NCBI GenBank assembly: GCA_047967505.1
Contig: CM106540.1
Reading direction: 5' to 3' (one strand)
From: Dipteris shenzhenensis
Lineage: Eukaryota > Polypodiophyta > Polypodiopsida > Gleicheniales
DNA: 64,000 nt
The notes under the pieces are model-generated. The model was not told the origin of the DNA and did not search any database. It worked only from the letters and a program-made list of their open reading frames with translations. The first letter of the stretch is position 1, and every line of letters begins with the position of its first letter. This document shows, one piece after another, positions 45,401 to 48,575 of the stretch. The position numbers and the translations under genes are program-made.

Positions 45401-45993
45401 CAGCATTTTCGCCCTCACAAGCGTCATACGATATTCAAGCACAGAGCACTGGGCACTCTGGAAGCAGTTCGATAAGTTCTGTTCCTGTTGCAGATGCTGC
45501 TGCTGGATTATCAGATGCACAGATGGAGCGACAAAATGTATCTGCTGCTTTGGAAGATGTATCTCTTGTAGCAAGGCCAGATGTGTATGAACCAGCAGGC
45601 GAGCCAACTTTGAAAAAATGCAGGGTAGCTGAATGTATGATAGAAAATGAGGAACAAGGGGATTTCAAGCAGTTAAAAAATCAGCAGGTTAGCCAGCAAC
45701 CTGGTGAGTCATCGGGATCAAGGTTACTCCAGCATGAGGAAGGGCAACCGTCTCCAACAAGGCCTTGTCAAAGGCAGGTGAGCTTCAATCTTGTCAAAGG
45801 CAGGTGAGCTTCAATCAAAGCAGAGGAACTTAACAAGATATCATTTGTTGCTTTCTCACATTTTCATTATTTGCAGGTATTGCAACTCTGTTATAAAGCT
45901 TGTGAAGGAATTGGAAACGAACAGACAGTGCACCAACCATCAAGACCCTTAGATCAAGGTGGGCCATCATCGGGGTTGTCGTACAAGAAATAG
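2131..45993 (+). CDS. PHL: MYB-CC (PHR1-like, PHL2/PHL3-type) transcription factor, seven exons
   Basis: Predicted 387-residue GARP-type MYB-CC protein. The family are nuclear regulators that bind P1BS sites and control phosphate-starvation genes. The CDS joins 2131-2356, 26615-26691, 26817-26859, 27062-27119, 27282-27351, 45205-45777 and 45877-45993, and every junction keeps frame. The start is set by the family N-terminus [15 protein letters not shown]. The MYB repeat is residues 51-108 ([21 protein letters not shown] at 98-104). The coiled coil is about 136-187 ([18 protein letters not shown]), followed by a Ser/Gln-rich tail. Domains and splice sites are seen directly; the target and phosphate role are family knowledge. 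Oddities are a GC-AG intron 3, a weak intron 5 donor, a duplicated donor at exon 6, and two giant introns full of retrotransposons. It appears intact. Confidence 0.93.
2585..2864. repeat. 140-bp tandem duplication
   Basis: Two direct copies of about 140 bp (roughly 2585-2724 and 2725-2864) share CTAAGCATGGCTTAATCAGA and a common 3' end. They differ at a small number of sites, so the duplication is fairly recent. Position is early intron 1. Confidence 0.85.
3349..3420. repeat. (TA)n-(GA)n compound microsatellite
   Basis: About 22 bases of alternating T/A are followed directly by about 48 bases of alternating G/A. Open frames across it are artefacts of the repeat. Confidence 0.95.
3720..4350 (+). 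pseudogene. Degraded copia RNase H remnant
   Basis: Translated fragments match the copia RNase H region: a GVFRYLKGT-like start, then TISWFSKKQ and SLTKVEF, then the downstream H-x-H-like stretch. Stops and frameshifts interrupt it. The SKKQ...SLTKV segment occurs twice (about 3940-4080 and 4130-4270), so the remnant has also undergone a local duplication. It is non-functional and lies in sense orientation in intron 1. Confidence 0.6.
5210..5830 (+). pseudogene. Degraded copia integrase-tail and reverse transcriptase remnant
   Basis: At about 5225-5275 a copia integrase C-terminal motif is readable (ISRDVFFHE). At about 5740-5825 there is the RT motif around [12 protein letters not shown]...VYVEQ, equivalent to the conserved [11 protein letters not shown]. 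Between them are linker-like acidic codons and stops. It lies downstream of the RNase H piece at 3720-4350, the wrong order for one copy, so these are probably two remnants. Confidence 0.55.
5831..6743. other. Intron 1 segment without recognisable gene
   Basis: No protein similarity is seen on either strand. A TGCGTGCAAGTTTGCAACC / inverted partner pair lies near 5950-6012. On the - strand this would be the leader of the element whose primer site lies at 6744-6755. Confidence 0.4.
6744..6885 (-). repeat. Primer-binding site and partial LTR of a - strand LTR element
   Basis: GCTCTGATACCA at 6744-6755 is, on the - strand, TGGTATCAGAGC, complementary to the 3' end of initiator tRNA-Met. Two bases later an LTR-like sequence begins (TGAAACAACCC at 6758). 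Its other end is not defined, and gypsy A coding sequence begins at about 6888, so the element is truncated. Confidence 0.5.
6888..7577 (+). pseudogene. Gypsy A: gag tail and aspartic protease, 5'-truncated
   Basis: Readable frames encode a gag C-terminal stretch, then a retropepsin-like domain with [12 protein letters not shown], where family members have D-S-G; here the glycine codon reads GAT (Asp). A 36-bp duplication repeats a QQAIYAI segment at about 7135-7195. The gag N-terminus and the 5' LTR are absent. The frame ends in TAG at 7575 and continues as similarity into the RT region. Confidence 0.7.
7578..8500 (+). pseudogene. Gypsy A reverse transcriptase, broken
   Basis: Chromovirus-type RT. 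Motifs in order: [73 protein letters not shown] and the catalytic [11 protein letters not shown], whose Asp pair is intact. In-frame stops at about 7690-7695 (two), 7853 and 8200 are all TAG at positions where glutamine (CAG) is expected. A frameshift follows near 8450. It is non-functional. Confidence 0.85.
8417..9172 (+). pseudogene. Gypsy A RNase H, broken
   Basis: Motifs in order: [37 protein letters not shown](stop)[12 protein letters not shown] at the TAG at 8807, and [16 protein letters not shown]. The segment after HHYLYV is partly rearranged: the usual TDH.SL motif is missing. It joins the RT by a frameshift and runs on to the integrase. Confidence 0.8.
9180..10312 (+). pseudogene. 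Gypsy A integrase, interrupted by element B
   Basis: The zinc-binding HHCC region ([14 protein letters not shown]... CLPCQQNK) is at about 9255-9380. The catalytic core carries the first Asp (MDLITRL), the second in a [10 protein letters not shown]-like segment in another frame near 9630, and the Glu region [12 protein letters not shown] near 9725. The C-terminal [10 protein letters not shown] and [11 protein letters not shown] follow. Frameshifts lie near 9560-9650, 9870 and 10085. At 10312 the reading is cut by insertion of element B; the chromodomain resumes at 24377. Confidence 0.85.
10308..10312. repeat. Target-site duplication of element B, left copy (CACAT)
   Basis: CACAT directly precedes the LTR at 10313 and is repeated exactly at 24372-24376 after the other LTR, proving one insertion event. 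Confidence 0.92.
10401..10655 (-). repeat. C1 3' LTR, 255 bp
   Basis: On the - strand it runs TGTTAGAATT...TTTTCTCACA. It includes the nested inverted repeat GTTAGGGG...CCTCTT..AAGAGG...CCCCTAAC (10561-10603), which is conserved in the LTRs of C2 and mostly in fragment C4. Confidence 0.92.
10691..11180 (-). pseudogene. C1 RNase H region, out of frame with pol
   Basis: Encodes the copia RNase H end ([50 protein letters not shown]), ending at 10691 just inside the polypurine tract. It is separated from the long pol frame by a frameshift at a 13-base C run (11175-11187), a likely slippage mutation. The rest of the domain looks intact. Confidence 0.85.
11062..13446 (-). CDS. C1 pol: pre-integrase, integrase and reverse transcriptase (794 codons)
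   Basis: One open frame. It begins in the GAG-pre-integrase zinc region (LWHARYGHM...[13 protein letters not shown]), then the integrase core with [22 protein letters not shown] and [15 protein letters not shown], a variable linker, and RT with [29 protein letters not shown] and an intact catalytic LLYVDDLLL. The last 30 or so codons are out of frame after a C-run slippage. Upstream gag-protease is missing. Function (cDNA synthesis and integration) is family knowledge; the enzymes could still be near-functional but not the whole polyprotein. Confidence 0.9.
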   Translation of the reverse strand: MLGWNAELWHARYGHMHYNSLMTLQKYSMVDALPPLEIPPPHACEGCILSKMHRFPFKKDGSVKAVCKLQLIHSDVCGPMRTPSLGGHLYFVTFIDDYSNFTWVFGLKRKSEVFTVFKHFSAMVENETGLKIQTLRTDRGGEYLSTEFDAFLKGKGIVHQLTVRLTPQQNGKAERKNRTLMEMDRCMLKSKHMPHKFWLEGLMCANYILNRAPTKALKTKTPYEVWNDRKPSVDHFRVFGCLAYAHVPVEFRHKLSDKAIKCIFVGYSAESKGYRLYNPATRKIIVSRDVIFSENSAHTQAEFQMLPIALDSPADFSDANQNLQQPPNALVPPQDVLPPPQAVEQLVQQEIADIHAAKTVPNWLLQTLRESKIDAPLLGRTCSAARHMEGANSVESAYAGTLLDEEEPTTFKEAKDNVHWMNAMHDELQSIAKNQTRDVVDLPPGKHAIGTRWVFKVKRKPEGSIDRYKARLVAKGYAQKKGIDYEETFAPTSRMTTIRSVIAMAAHFEWNVHQLDIKTAFLNGDLLEEVYVKQPPGFEITANALQVCKLNKALYGLKQAPRAWYAKIHAFLTSKGLHNSPTESTLYIKMDGGEILVILLYVDDLLLTGSNEDKIADFKADLQTNFDMSDLGLLHFYLGIQFSHERRGTVMSQSKYVQKLLDRFNMHDCKPIATPMEPGLKLTMHDAGELVDATFYSQAVGCLIYLYNTRPDIQFAVSQVSRYMHSPKTMHWQAVKRIFHYLQGTKSFGMLFPGGGGVTCRCMPTVIQIELVIMILGSPLVAIVSFWVNLAFPG
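13447..14020 (-). repeat. C1 leader: degenerate CCCCAAATTT repeat array
   Basis: On the + strand, motifs of the form GCCCCAAATTTC recur about eight times between 13600 and 13945, spaced about 30-60 bases (sense strand GAAATTTGGGGC, usually followed by TTT). No protein is recognised. The same kind of array lies in the leader of C2 (34440-34640). Confidence 0.7.
14048..14376 (-). promoter_or_regulatory. GTAC/CCGTAC motif cluster in C1 leader
   Basis: By eye I count 25 GTAC tetramers in about 330 bp, roughly 14 of them GTACGG on the + strand (CCGTAC on the element's sense strand). Spacing is irregular, so this is not a simple satellite. CCGTAC is the core site of SBP/SPL zinc-finger transcription factors. 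Regulatory function is inferred. Confidence 0.5.
14421..14432 (-). other. C1 primer-binding site
   Basis: GCTTTGATACCA reads TGGTATCAAAGC on the - strand, one mismatch from the initiator tRNA-Met complement, two bases from the 5' LTR. Confidence 0.85.
14435..14704 (-). repeat. C1 5' LTR, 270 bp
   Basis: Same as the LTR at 10401-10655 except for one substitution and an extra 15-bp direct duplication (AGCTTGGAAGCTGAA region). Confidence 0.92.
15289..15362 (-). promoter_or_regulatory. CCGTAC cluster in element B 3' LTR
   Basis: Five GTAC motifs, mostly TCCGTACAG, in about 75 bp. The equivalent stretch of the other LTR (23634-23726) keeps six. Confidence 0.4.
16032..17287 (-). other. Element B interior, 3' end: polypurine tract and LTR-like sequence
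   Basis: The - strand reads TTTCAAGAGGGGTA immediately before the LTR, a credible polypurine tract (16032-16045). Around 16465-16530 the sequence resembles part of B's LTR (CGATTGGCCCCAAACAC, GGTATTTCTTTAT), so an older related LTR fragment may be embedded. No coding region is recognised. Confidence 0.5.
17288..17690 (-). pseudogene. Copia integrase-tail fragment inside element B
   Basis: Readable on the - strand: [19 protein letters not shown], then [13 protein letters not shown], the end of a copia integrase and the start of its linker. It is isolated: no copia RT follows. It is either a captured fragment or the scar of a later insertion. Confidence 0.6.
17691..19690. repeat. Element B interior with diverged direct repeats, no gene
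   Basis: A segment with CCATCATTATTATAAGTGTCCATGT-type sequence recurs near 18045-18120, 18480-18560 and 18635-18690. CTTGCAAGCCTT-type short repeats cluster at 18780-19005. RT, RNase H and integrase, which should lie here in an autonomous gypsy element, are not seen. Confidence 0.55.
19692..20165 (-). pseudogene. Element B aspartic protease
   Basis: Retropepsin-like domain: active-site region [11 protein letters not shown], where D-S-G is usual, so Ser is replaced by Pro; then ELAAKLGV, and the C-terminal [12 protein letters not shown] that matches the conserved ILGMDWL motif. A frame change lies near 19975. It follows gag on the same strand. The altered active site suggests it is dead, though DPG variants would need testing. 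Confidence 0.7.
20177..21953 (-). pseudogene. Element B gag, frameshifted
   Basis: Starts at 21953 just after the primer site. Order: acidic N-terminus, a stop at 21727, a basic and Gln/Met/Gly-rich region (21719-21145), the gypsy gag capsid domain (about 21070-20735: [38 protein letters not shown]), then a basic stretch and a CCHC zinc knuckle [14 protein letters not shown] near 20340-20380. At least three stops or frameshifts break it. The Met/Gly/Pro-rich insert of about 80 codons before the capsid domain is unusual. Confidence 0.75.
22003..22022 (-). other. Element B primer-binding site
   Basis: On the - strand TGGTTCCGTTGCCGAGAC starts one base after the 5' LTR and complements a tRNA 3' end ...CGGCAACGGAACCA. 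It resembles, with mismatches, the plant tRNA-Asp acceptor end; identity is not certain. Confidence 0.6.
22538..23482. mobile_element. Non-autonomous Ac-like hAT element, 945 bp
   Basis: Ends are CATAGTTGC / GCAACTATG. Flanking 8-mers GCGCCCAC (22530-22537) and GTGCCTAC (23483-23490) match at 6 of 8, the differences being C-T, as an aged hAT 8-bp duplication. The other LTR of B gives the empty site. Both ends carry clusters of AAACGG/CCGTTT: five within about 70 bp at the left, five within about 80 bp at the right. AAACGG is the hexamer bound by maize Ac transposase. The interior is CTCCATCC-rich low-complexity DNA with no transposase. Confidence 0.8.
23634..23742 (-). promoter_or_regulatory. 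CCGTAC cluster in element B 5' LTR
   Basis: Six GTAC motifs in about 110 bp, including three TCCGTAC. Retained from the LTR ancestor, as the 3' LTR has the matching cluster. Confidence 0.4.
24372..24535 (+). pseudogene. Gypsy A integrase chromodomain, right side of the B insertion
   Basis: Directly after the second CACAT copy the + strand encodes a chromodomain: [19 protein letters not shown], then [16 protein letters not shown], a TAG, and LESIVQDHP. This is the missing C-terminus of the integrase cut at 10312 and identifies A as a chromovirus. Confidence 0.85.
24536..25270 (+). repeat. Probable gypsy A polypurine tract and 3' LTR
   Basis: After the pol end come GGGAAGGGATGG near 24603 and TGTAATGAAGGGG near 24616, a plausible tract and LTR start. 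A TATA-like GACTATATAAG at about 24672 and a CT-rich stretch (24760-24910) would fit an LTR promoter and R region. The LTR end and target duplication are not defined. Confidence 0.4.
25271..26614. other. Intron 1 right end, no gene recognised
   Basis: A G-rich tract (25615-25800) gives Pro/Ser-rich phantom frames on the - strand. The last 600 bp are AT-rich intron sequence ending in the acceptor TATGCAACAG. Confidence 0.5.
26615..26691 (+). CDS. PHL: MYB-CC gene exon 2
   Basis: Completes Arg76 and encodes residues 77-101 ([25 protein letters not shown]), the second half of the MYB repeat with the recognition helix. Acceptor ACAG; donor CAG|GTATTG. Confidence 0.93.
26817..26859 (+). CDS. PHL: MYB-CC gene exon 3, followed by a GC donor
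   Basis: Encodes [14 protein letters not shown] and the first base of Gly116. Acceptor TTCCAG. The only donor that keeps frame with exon 4 and the family alignment is GATG|GCAAGT, a GC-AG intron. Confidence 0.85.
27062..27119 (+). CDS. PHL: MYB-CC gene exon 4
   Basis: Encodes [18 protein letters not shown], the linker between MYB and coiled coil. Acceptor CTTATAG; donor ATC|GTGAGT splits Ser135. Confidence 0.88.
27282..27351 (+). CDS. PHL: MYB-CC gene exon 5
   Basis: Encodes [18 protein letters not shown] then HEQLE, the first half of the coiled coil. Acceptor TTGGGCAG; the donor GAG|GTGCCC is poor, yet leads into a 17.9 kb intron. Confidence 0.9.
27806..28073 (-). repeat. C2 3' LTR, 268 bp
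   Basis: Ends TGTGAGAAAA...ATTCTAACA on the + strand, next to the tract CTCCCCGCAG (CTGCGGGGAG in sense). Confidence 0.92.
28133..28935 (-). pseudogene. C2 RT end and RNase H, frameshifted
   Basis: Fragments in three frames: RT tail ([14 protein letters not shown]), RNase H start ([50 protein letters not shown]) and end ([30 protein letters not shown]). A short direct repeat (AATGTGTTGTCTTTGGGTTG, at about 28658 and 28679) breaks the frame. Confidence 0.85.
28817..29983 (-). pseudogene. C2 reverse transcriptase with altered catalytic motif
   Basis: 388-codon open frame: linker, then RT with [60 protein letters not shown] and [12 protein letters not shown]-type core. The catalytic YVDD reads YVAD, so the first metal-binding Asp of the pair is Ala. 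C1 keeps YVDD. The frame is long but the enzyme should be inactive. Confidence 0.88.
29959..30907 (-). pseudogene. C2 pre-integrase and integrase
   Basis: Frames 30907-30467, 30460-30113 and 30246-29959 encode [27 protein letters not shown] (a Cys of the C-x-x-C pair is Arg), [37 protein letters not shown], and the tail ending [16 protein letters not shown]. Broken by a stop near 30466 and a frameshift near 30120. Confidence 0.85.
31108..32241 (-). pseudogene. C2 gag C-half and protease, downstream copy
   Basis: Encodes the end of gag, a basic region, the zinc knuckle [14 protein letters not shown], and the protease start [12 protein letters not shown] where Ser of D-S-G is Asn. A frameshift lies near 31785. 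Because of the duplication, this copy starts within gag and lacks the true gag start. Confidence 0.85.
32242..32604 (-). pseudogene. C2 truncated pre-integrase and integrase start, upstream copy
   Basis: Starts [14 protein letters not shown] and runs to YVFKHFVAM-equivalent codons, then is cut at the duplication join. It lacks the rest of the integrase core. Confidence 0.82.
32805..34155 (-). pseudogene. C2 gag and protease, upstream copy
   Basis: Gag starts at 34155 ([20 protein letters not shown], then [15 protein letters not shown]), the copia UBN2-type capsid start. A stop near 33709 and frameshift near 33480 separate the middle ([17 protein letters not shown]) and the zinc knuckle [14 protein letters not shown]. 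The protease start is [12 protein letters not shown] with the active D-S-G intact, unlike the downstream copy. Confidence 0.87.
34320..34650 (-). repeat. C2 leader: CCCCAAATTT repeat array
   Basis: About five copies of CCCCAAAT(T/G)T with similar spacing to the C1 array, e.g. at about 34502, 34541 and, degenerate, 34583 and 34628. No protein is seen. Confidence 0.65.
34723..35192 (-). promoter_or_regulatory. GTAC/CCGTAC motif cluster in C2 leader
   Basis: By eye 21 GTAC tetramers in about 470 bp, most as GTACGG (CCGTAC in sense), between the primer site and the CCCCAAAT array, the same place as in C1. Intervening sequence differs strongly from C1. Confidence 0.5.
35303..35570 (-). repeat. 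C2 5' LTR, 268 bp
   Basis: Ends TGTGAGAAAA...ATTCTAGCA on the + strand; adjoins primer site GCTCTGATACCA (35289-35300) with a two-base spacer and the target duplication TGGAT at 35571. Confidence 0.92.
36090..37215 (-). pseudogene. Copia C3 RT and RNase H remnant
   Basis: RT fragment 37156-36722 ([34 protein letters not shown]: the YVDD pair reads YVDG, then [12 protein letters not shown]) and RNase H fragments ([38 protein letters not shown]) with stops. No RT N-terminus or integrase is found to the right, so the copy is truncated at about 37215. Confidence 0.75.
37216..37424. other. Unassigned segment between C3 and C4
   Basis: Contains a hairpin-prone CCTGGAGTTCAACCAGG at 37215-37231 region and no recognised coding sequence. 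Confidence 0.35.
37425..37918 (-). pseudogene. Copia C4 fragment: part LTR plus RNase H end
   Basis: Same family as C1/C2. LTR-like AACCTCTAATGAGGGAAAAG and TGCCCCTAG lead almost directly to the RNase H end ([50 protein letters not shown]). Relative to C2, about 70-80 bp covering the LTR end and polypurine tract are deleted near 37587. The fragment stops abruptly after GCTGTGAAAG at 37918, joined to gypsy E. Confidence 0.75.
37919..38212 (+). pseudogene. Gypsy E RNase H end, 5'-truncated
   Basis: Encodes [19 protein letters not shown] and [11 protein letters not shown], the end of gypsy RNase H, then a spacer with ...[13 protein letters not shown]. The RT and all sequence 5' are missing; the break coincides with the C4 truncation. 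Confidence 0.78.
38213..39150 (-). pseudogene. CACTA (En/Spm) fragment with DUF4218-like region
   Basis: On the - strand 38488-38213 encodes [20 protein letters not shown] then [19 protein letters not shown], characteristic of the DUF4218 region of CACTA TNP2 proteins. Upstream frames (39145-38951, 38798-38580) are acidic and unrecognised. The block sits within gypsy E between RNase H and integrase codons, so it is an insertion remnant. Terminal CACTA motifs were not located. Confidence 0.7.
39151..40480 (+). pseudogene. Gypsy E integrase with chromodomain
   Basis: HHCC region ([19 protein letters not shown]...CRVC), core [37 protein letters not shown] and a Glu region altered to [16 protein letters not shown], then C-terminal [34 protein letters not shown] and a chromodomain ([17 protein letters not shown]). 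Stops at about 39354, 39369 and 39958 are TAG/TAA where Gln is expected. Confidence 0.82.
40898..41186 (-). repeat. Element D 3' LTR, 289 bp
   Basis: TGTTGGTAAACT...GATATCCCAACA on the + strand. Confidence 0.92.
41561..42403 (-). pseudogene. Element D gag with two zinc knuckles
   Basis: Starts at 42403 ([20 protein letters not shown]), then [41 protein letters not shown], the copia UBN2 capsid, then zinc knuckles [14 protein letters not shown] and [14 protein letters not shown] and an acidic tail. About 280 codons, broken by TGA near 42321 and TAA near 42130, so inactive in this copy. Two knuckles is one more than in C2. Confidence 0.82.
42404..43216 (-). other. Element D leader, no coding similarity
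   Basis: Between primer site and gag; includes an AAG/GAT-rich stretch (43140-43185). Nothing recognisable. Confidence 0.5.
43229..43517 (-). repeat. Element D 5' LTR, 289 bp
   Basis: Same ends as the left copy; adjoins the primer site without spacer. Confidence 0.92.
43760..43985. repeat. Short tandem repeat, about 56-bp unit
   Basis: Three to four imperfect copies of a unit containing CTGATATTCTAAGTATTAAA and ACAAAGTAATTAGAAT. Confidence 0.8.
44062..44560. repeat. Triple tandem repeat, about 166-bp unit
   Basis: Copies start at 44062, 44229 and 44394, each with TCACTTGGCCTCAACTGAAA and AAAATGCAATTTTATGGCAG. They differ at few positions. No recognised coding content. Confidence 0.9.
44561..45204 (+). 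other. Intron 5 right end
   Basis: No gene or element recognised. Ends in GACTTTCTTTCCAG, a good acceptor. Confidence 0.6.
45205..45777 (+). CDS. PHL: MYB-CC gene exon 6
   Basis: Encodes residues 159-349: [30 protein letters not shown], then a Ser/Gln/Glu-rich tail. The exon ends AAAGGCAG before GTGAGC. Use of this first donor keeps frame with exon 7; an identical donor lies 26 bases downstream. Confidence 0.9.
45764..45815 (+). repeat. 26-bp tandem duplication spanning the exon 6 donor site
   Basis: The unit starting CTTGTCAAAGGCAGGTGAGC occurs twice (45764-45789, 45790-45815), giving two identical donors CAG|GTGAGC at 45777/45778 and 45803/45804. Confidence 0.95.
45877..45993 (+). CDS. 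PHL: MYB-CC gene exon 7 and stop
   Basis: Acceptor TTTGCAG; encodes the last 38 residues beginning [16 protein letters not shown] and ending SGLSYKK, with TAG at 45991-45993. Confidence 0.85.
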   Translation, partial: VLQLCYKACEGIGNEQTVHQPSRPLDQGGPSSGLSYKK

Positions 45994-46520
45994 CTTGCTC
46001 GCAAGTCAGAAGGATTCTTCAGTCGGTCAACTTACCAAGGGATGACATCAGGCAAACATTGCAATCAGCAAAGTAATTAATTCATGCCTCTCAATCAGGT
46101 AGACTAACTTGATTGCAATGCTGACACTTATGTTTTGATAGCTGTACTGTGAAATGTTACTGTTCCATGCTCTTCTCAACCTCCAAAACTTTCACAACGG
46201 ATCTTTGCAAGGATTTACAGAAATCACCTCCTAGCTACTGCTGCTGCCTACAGTATCTCTCTTTAATTTGGGGAGGCTTGTGAACTATGTTATCCATCTC
46301 ACACTACATGTAAATTTGGTTACTTGTTACTAGGTATTTGGACATACTAAATTCTCTCGTCTAGTCGTATTAGCATTATGAAGCATGGGATAATGTCAAG
46401 GTTTATTTGAAGTAATTTCGTATCATGCTTATGTTCCCTTAAGATGAATGTTCGTTTAATTCTTCAAATCTATTTTTCAATCTTATGACTAAAGTGCGGC
46501 ATTTCTGTTTCTCACTTCAG
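45994..46520 (+). other. Probable 3' untranslated region of the MYB-CC gene
   Basis: AT-rich with no coding similarity. A canonical AATAAA is not obvious; the 3' end is unknown. Confidence 0.4.
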
Positions 46521-46564
46521 TTTGACTTCAACCAGAAAAGGAGTCTGTGTATGTGCAGGCACAT

Positions 46565-46581
46565 TCGTGTGTGTGTGCAAA

Positions 46582-46610
<29 letters not shown>
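46565..46610. repeat. (GT)n/(GA)n microsatellite
   Basis: Short GT run followed by about 30 bases of alternating G/A. Confidence 0.9.
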
Positions 46611-46612
<2 letters not shown>

Positions 46613-48349
46613 CTCGTATGGTTTATGGGAATAATGTGTAATGTGGGAGCTGCCCGAGTGGTTGCTGCTTTAGTGTGTGCGGAGTAAGGCATTGTTGGAG
46701 ATTTTTTCAAGCATCTATGATCTGGACGATGTATCTTCTGCCTTGTATGGAAGGAAGTGCTTGCATTCCAAAAGGGCCTGTTGCTGAGGCTTCGCTGCTG
46801 CCTGATTGCAATGTGTGTAGAAGGTGGGGACATCTGCCCTGATTATGGAAGAGTATGCCGTGCTTCCAATAGAGCATGTTGCAGTTTTCACTGTTGGTTG
46901 ATCGTATAGCTGTTTCCCCATAGTTATAGAATGAACGAGTGTGCCACCCTAGTAGAATGTCCTGTCTGAAAGTGTGCGCTATTGTGCCCCTGTAGCATTC
47001 GTGTGCACCTAATGTGAGGGGAAATGGACAAGTGTGTGTTCTTCTAGTAGAATGTGGTGACATTTGCCTTGTGGAAGAGCATGCTATGCATTTAAAAGGG
47101 CATGTTGCTTAGGATTAATCGCTGCCCAATTGTAGAGTAGACAGCCATTTCTGCATGCCAAGGTTAGGTCTACTTTCATCCCAAGTGGTGTGATCCCTGC
47201 AGATGGATGTCATTACTTTTGTGTTTGCCTGGTTACTGGACCAAGGAAGTATGGCTACGTTCAGAGCCCTTGTTCAGCAATAAATTGGATCCCTTAGAAT
47301 GGATTGCTGTGTTGCATATTGCTTCGTTTGGTTGTTTCCTCCCTCCAGAACTCTTAAGAATTGATACCGACACTGCAATGCAAGCAGGCTTCTTCATGTG
47401 TTGCATATACTCCTTGTTGTGGGTGCCTCCCTGCAGACTTCACAAATTGATACTGAGGTACATGCAAGTAGGCTTCTTCTATAACTCCAGGGATGGTTTG
47501 TGTCCTTTCACTTTGATTGTAGGAATCTGCTTTGGACCCTTGTGGATGTGTTTGACTACGGTCTCCAACCAAGTAGTTCCAAATTAAGATTTCCAGCCTC
47601 ACTCCGAGTATGCTATGAGAAGTTGTTTGTGCAAATCCCAACCCCATGCACCAACATTGGTGTGACAAATATATCAAATAGACAAATTTATCAAATAGGA
47701 CGAGTTTAAACTCTATCACCATGTGTCTTTTGGTTACATGTGTTCTCAAACTAGTAGGATTGCCCCACAATTGTGCATCTATGGTAGAAAAGAATCTCAA
47801 CCCATATGTCCTATAATTGTCGACGGTTTCAATTGGCTGCTCCCGTAAAGGAGAATTTGTTAAGTCTTTGCGAGTCCTAACTGTTAACCGTATGCTTTTA
47901 ATATGGATTGGTTTCAATCCAAATTTGTGTCTCTCATTGAGAGTGAAAAACATACCACATCATTTGCATAGAAAAAAGCAAAATGGCTAACCTTTGAATC
48001 ATGGATTCTTAAATCCTTTTCCAGCGTGATACACTATCTTTTAGACTATACATAGCCCAAATAGAGGGGGAAAAGCGGGCTTGACATGGGAGTGTTGAAG
48101 TCATAAATACCATTTCTTTATTGAGCATTACTTGCGCTTGTGTATTTTGGCCATAGTACCCATATGTTTGAGGTGCTAGTATATGTTCCATAGATTGAGT
48201 TTGGGAACTAAGTTGGGTCTTTTGGAATTCAACAAAGCAATTTTGTGGGTCTTCTTGTCGCAGTCCTTCAACAAGAACATGTAGCTTTGTTTGGGTAGAC
48301 TAGAAAAAGAGTAGGGCCACGCATAAAGTATGGCTATGGAATTTAGGAG
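46611..48349. other. Intergenic, no gene recognised
   Basis: A diverged 88-bp tandem pair lies at about 47339-47510 (AATTGATACCGACACTGCA against AATTGATACTGAGGTACA, both followed by GCTTCTTC). Frames of 126 and 199 codons here lie on opposite strands over the same bases and match nothing I know. Confidence 0.5.
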
Positions 48350-48575
48350 AAAGGTGGGTCACAATGGTTTTGAATGGTGAATACCTAGATCCGACACTTG
48401 CTCCGACACTTGCAAGCTACTAAGAAAGAAAGAAGGTTTATTAAAAGTCATCGGAAGACCAAAAAGAAAAAAGGTTGGTCACAATGGCTTTGAATGGTGA
48501 ATACCTAAATTTGACAACTGCAAGTGATTGAGAAAGAAAGAAAGTTTATTAAAAGTCTTCGGAAGACCTAAAAGG
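48350..48575. repeat. About 121-bp tandem duplication
   Basis: GGTCACAATGG(T/C)TTTGAATGG at 48357 and 48478, each followed by GTTTATTAAAAGTC.TCGGAAG. Confidence 0.85.

Noticed and set aside
47207-47953. 126- and 199-codon frames on opposite strands
   Set aside because: Both cover the same bases, neither matches a known domain, and the region contains a diverged tandem pair.
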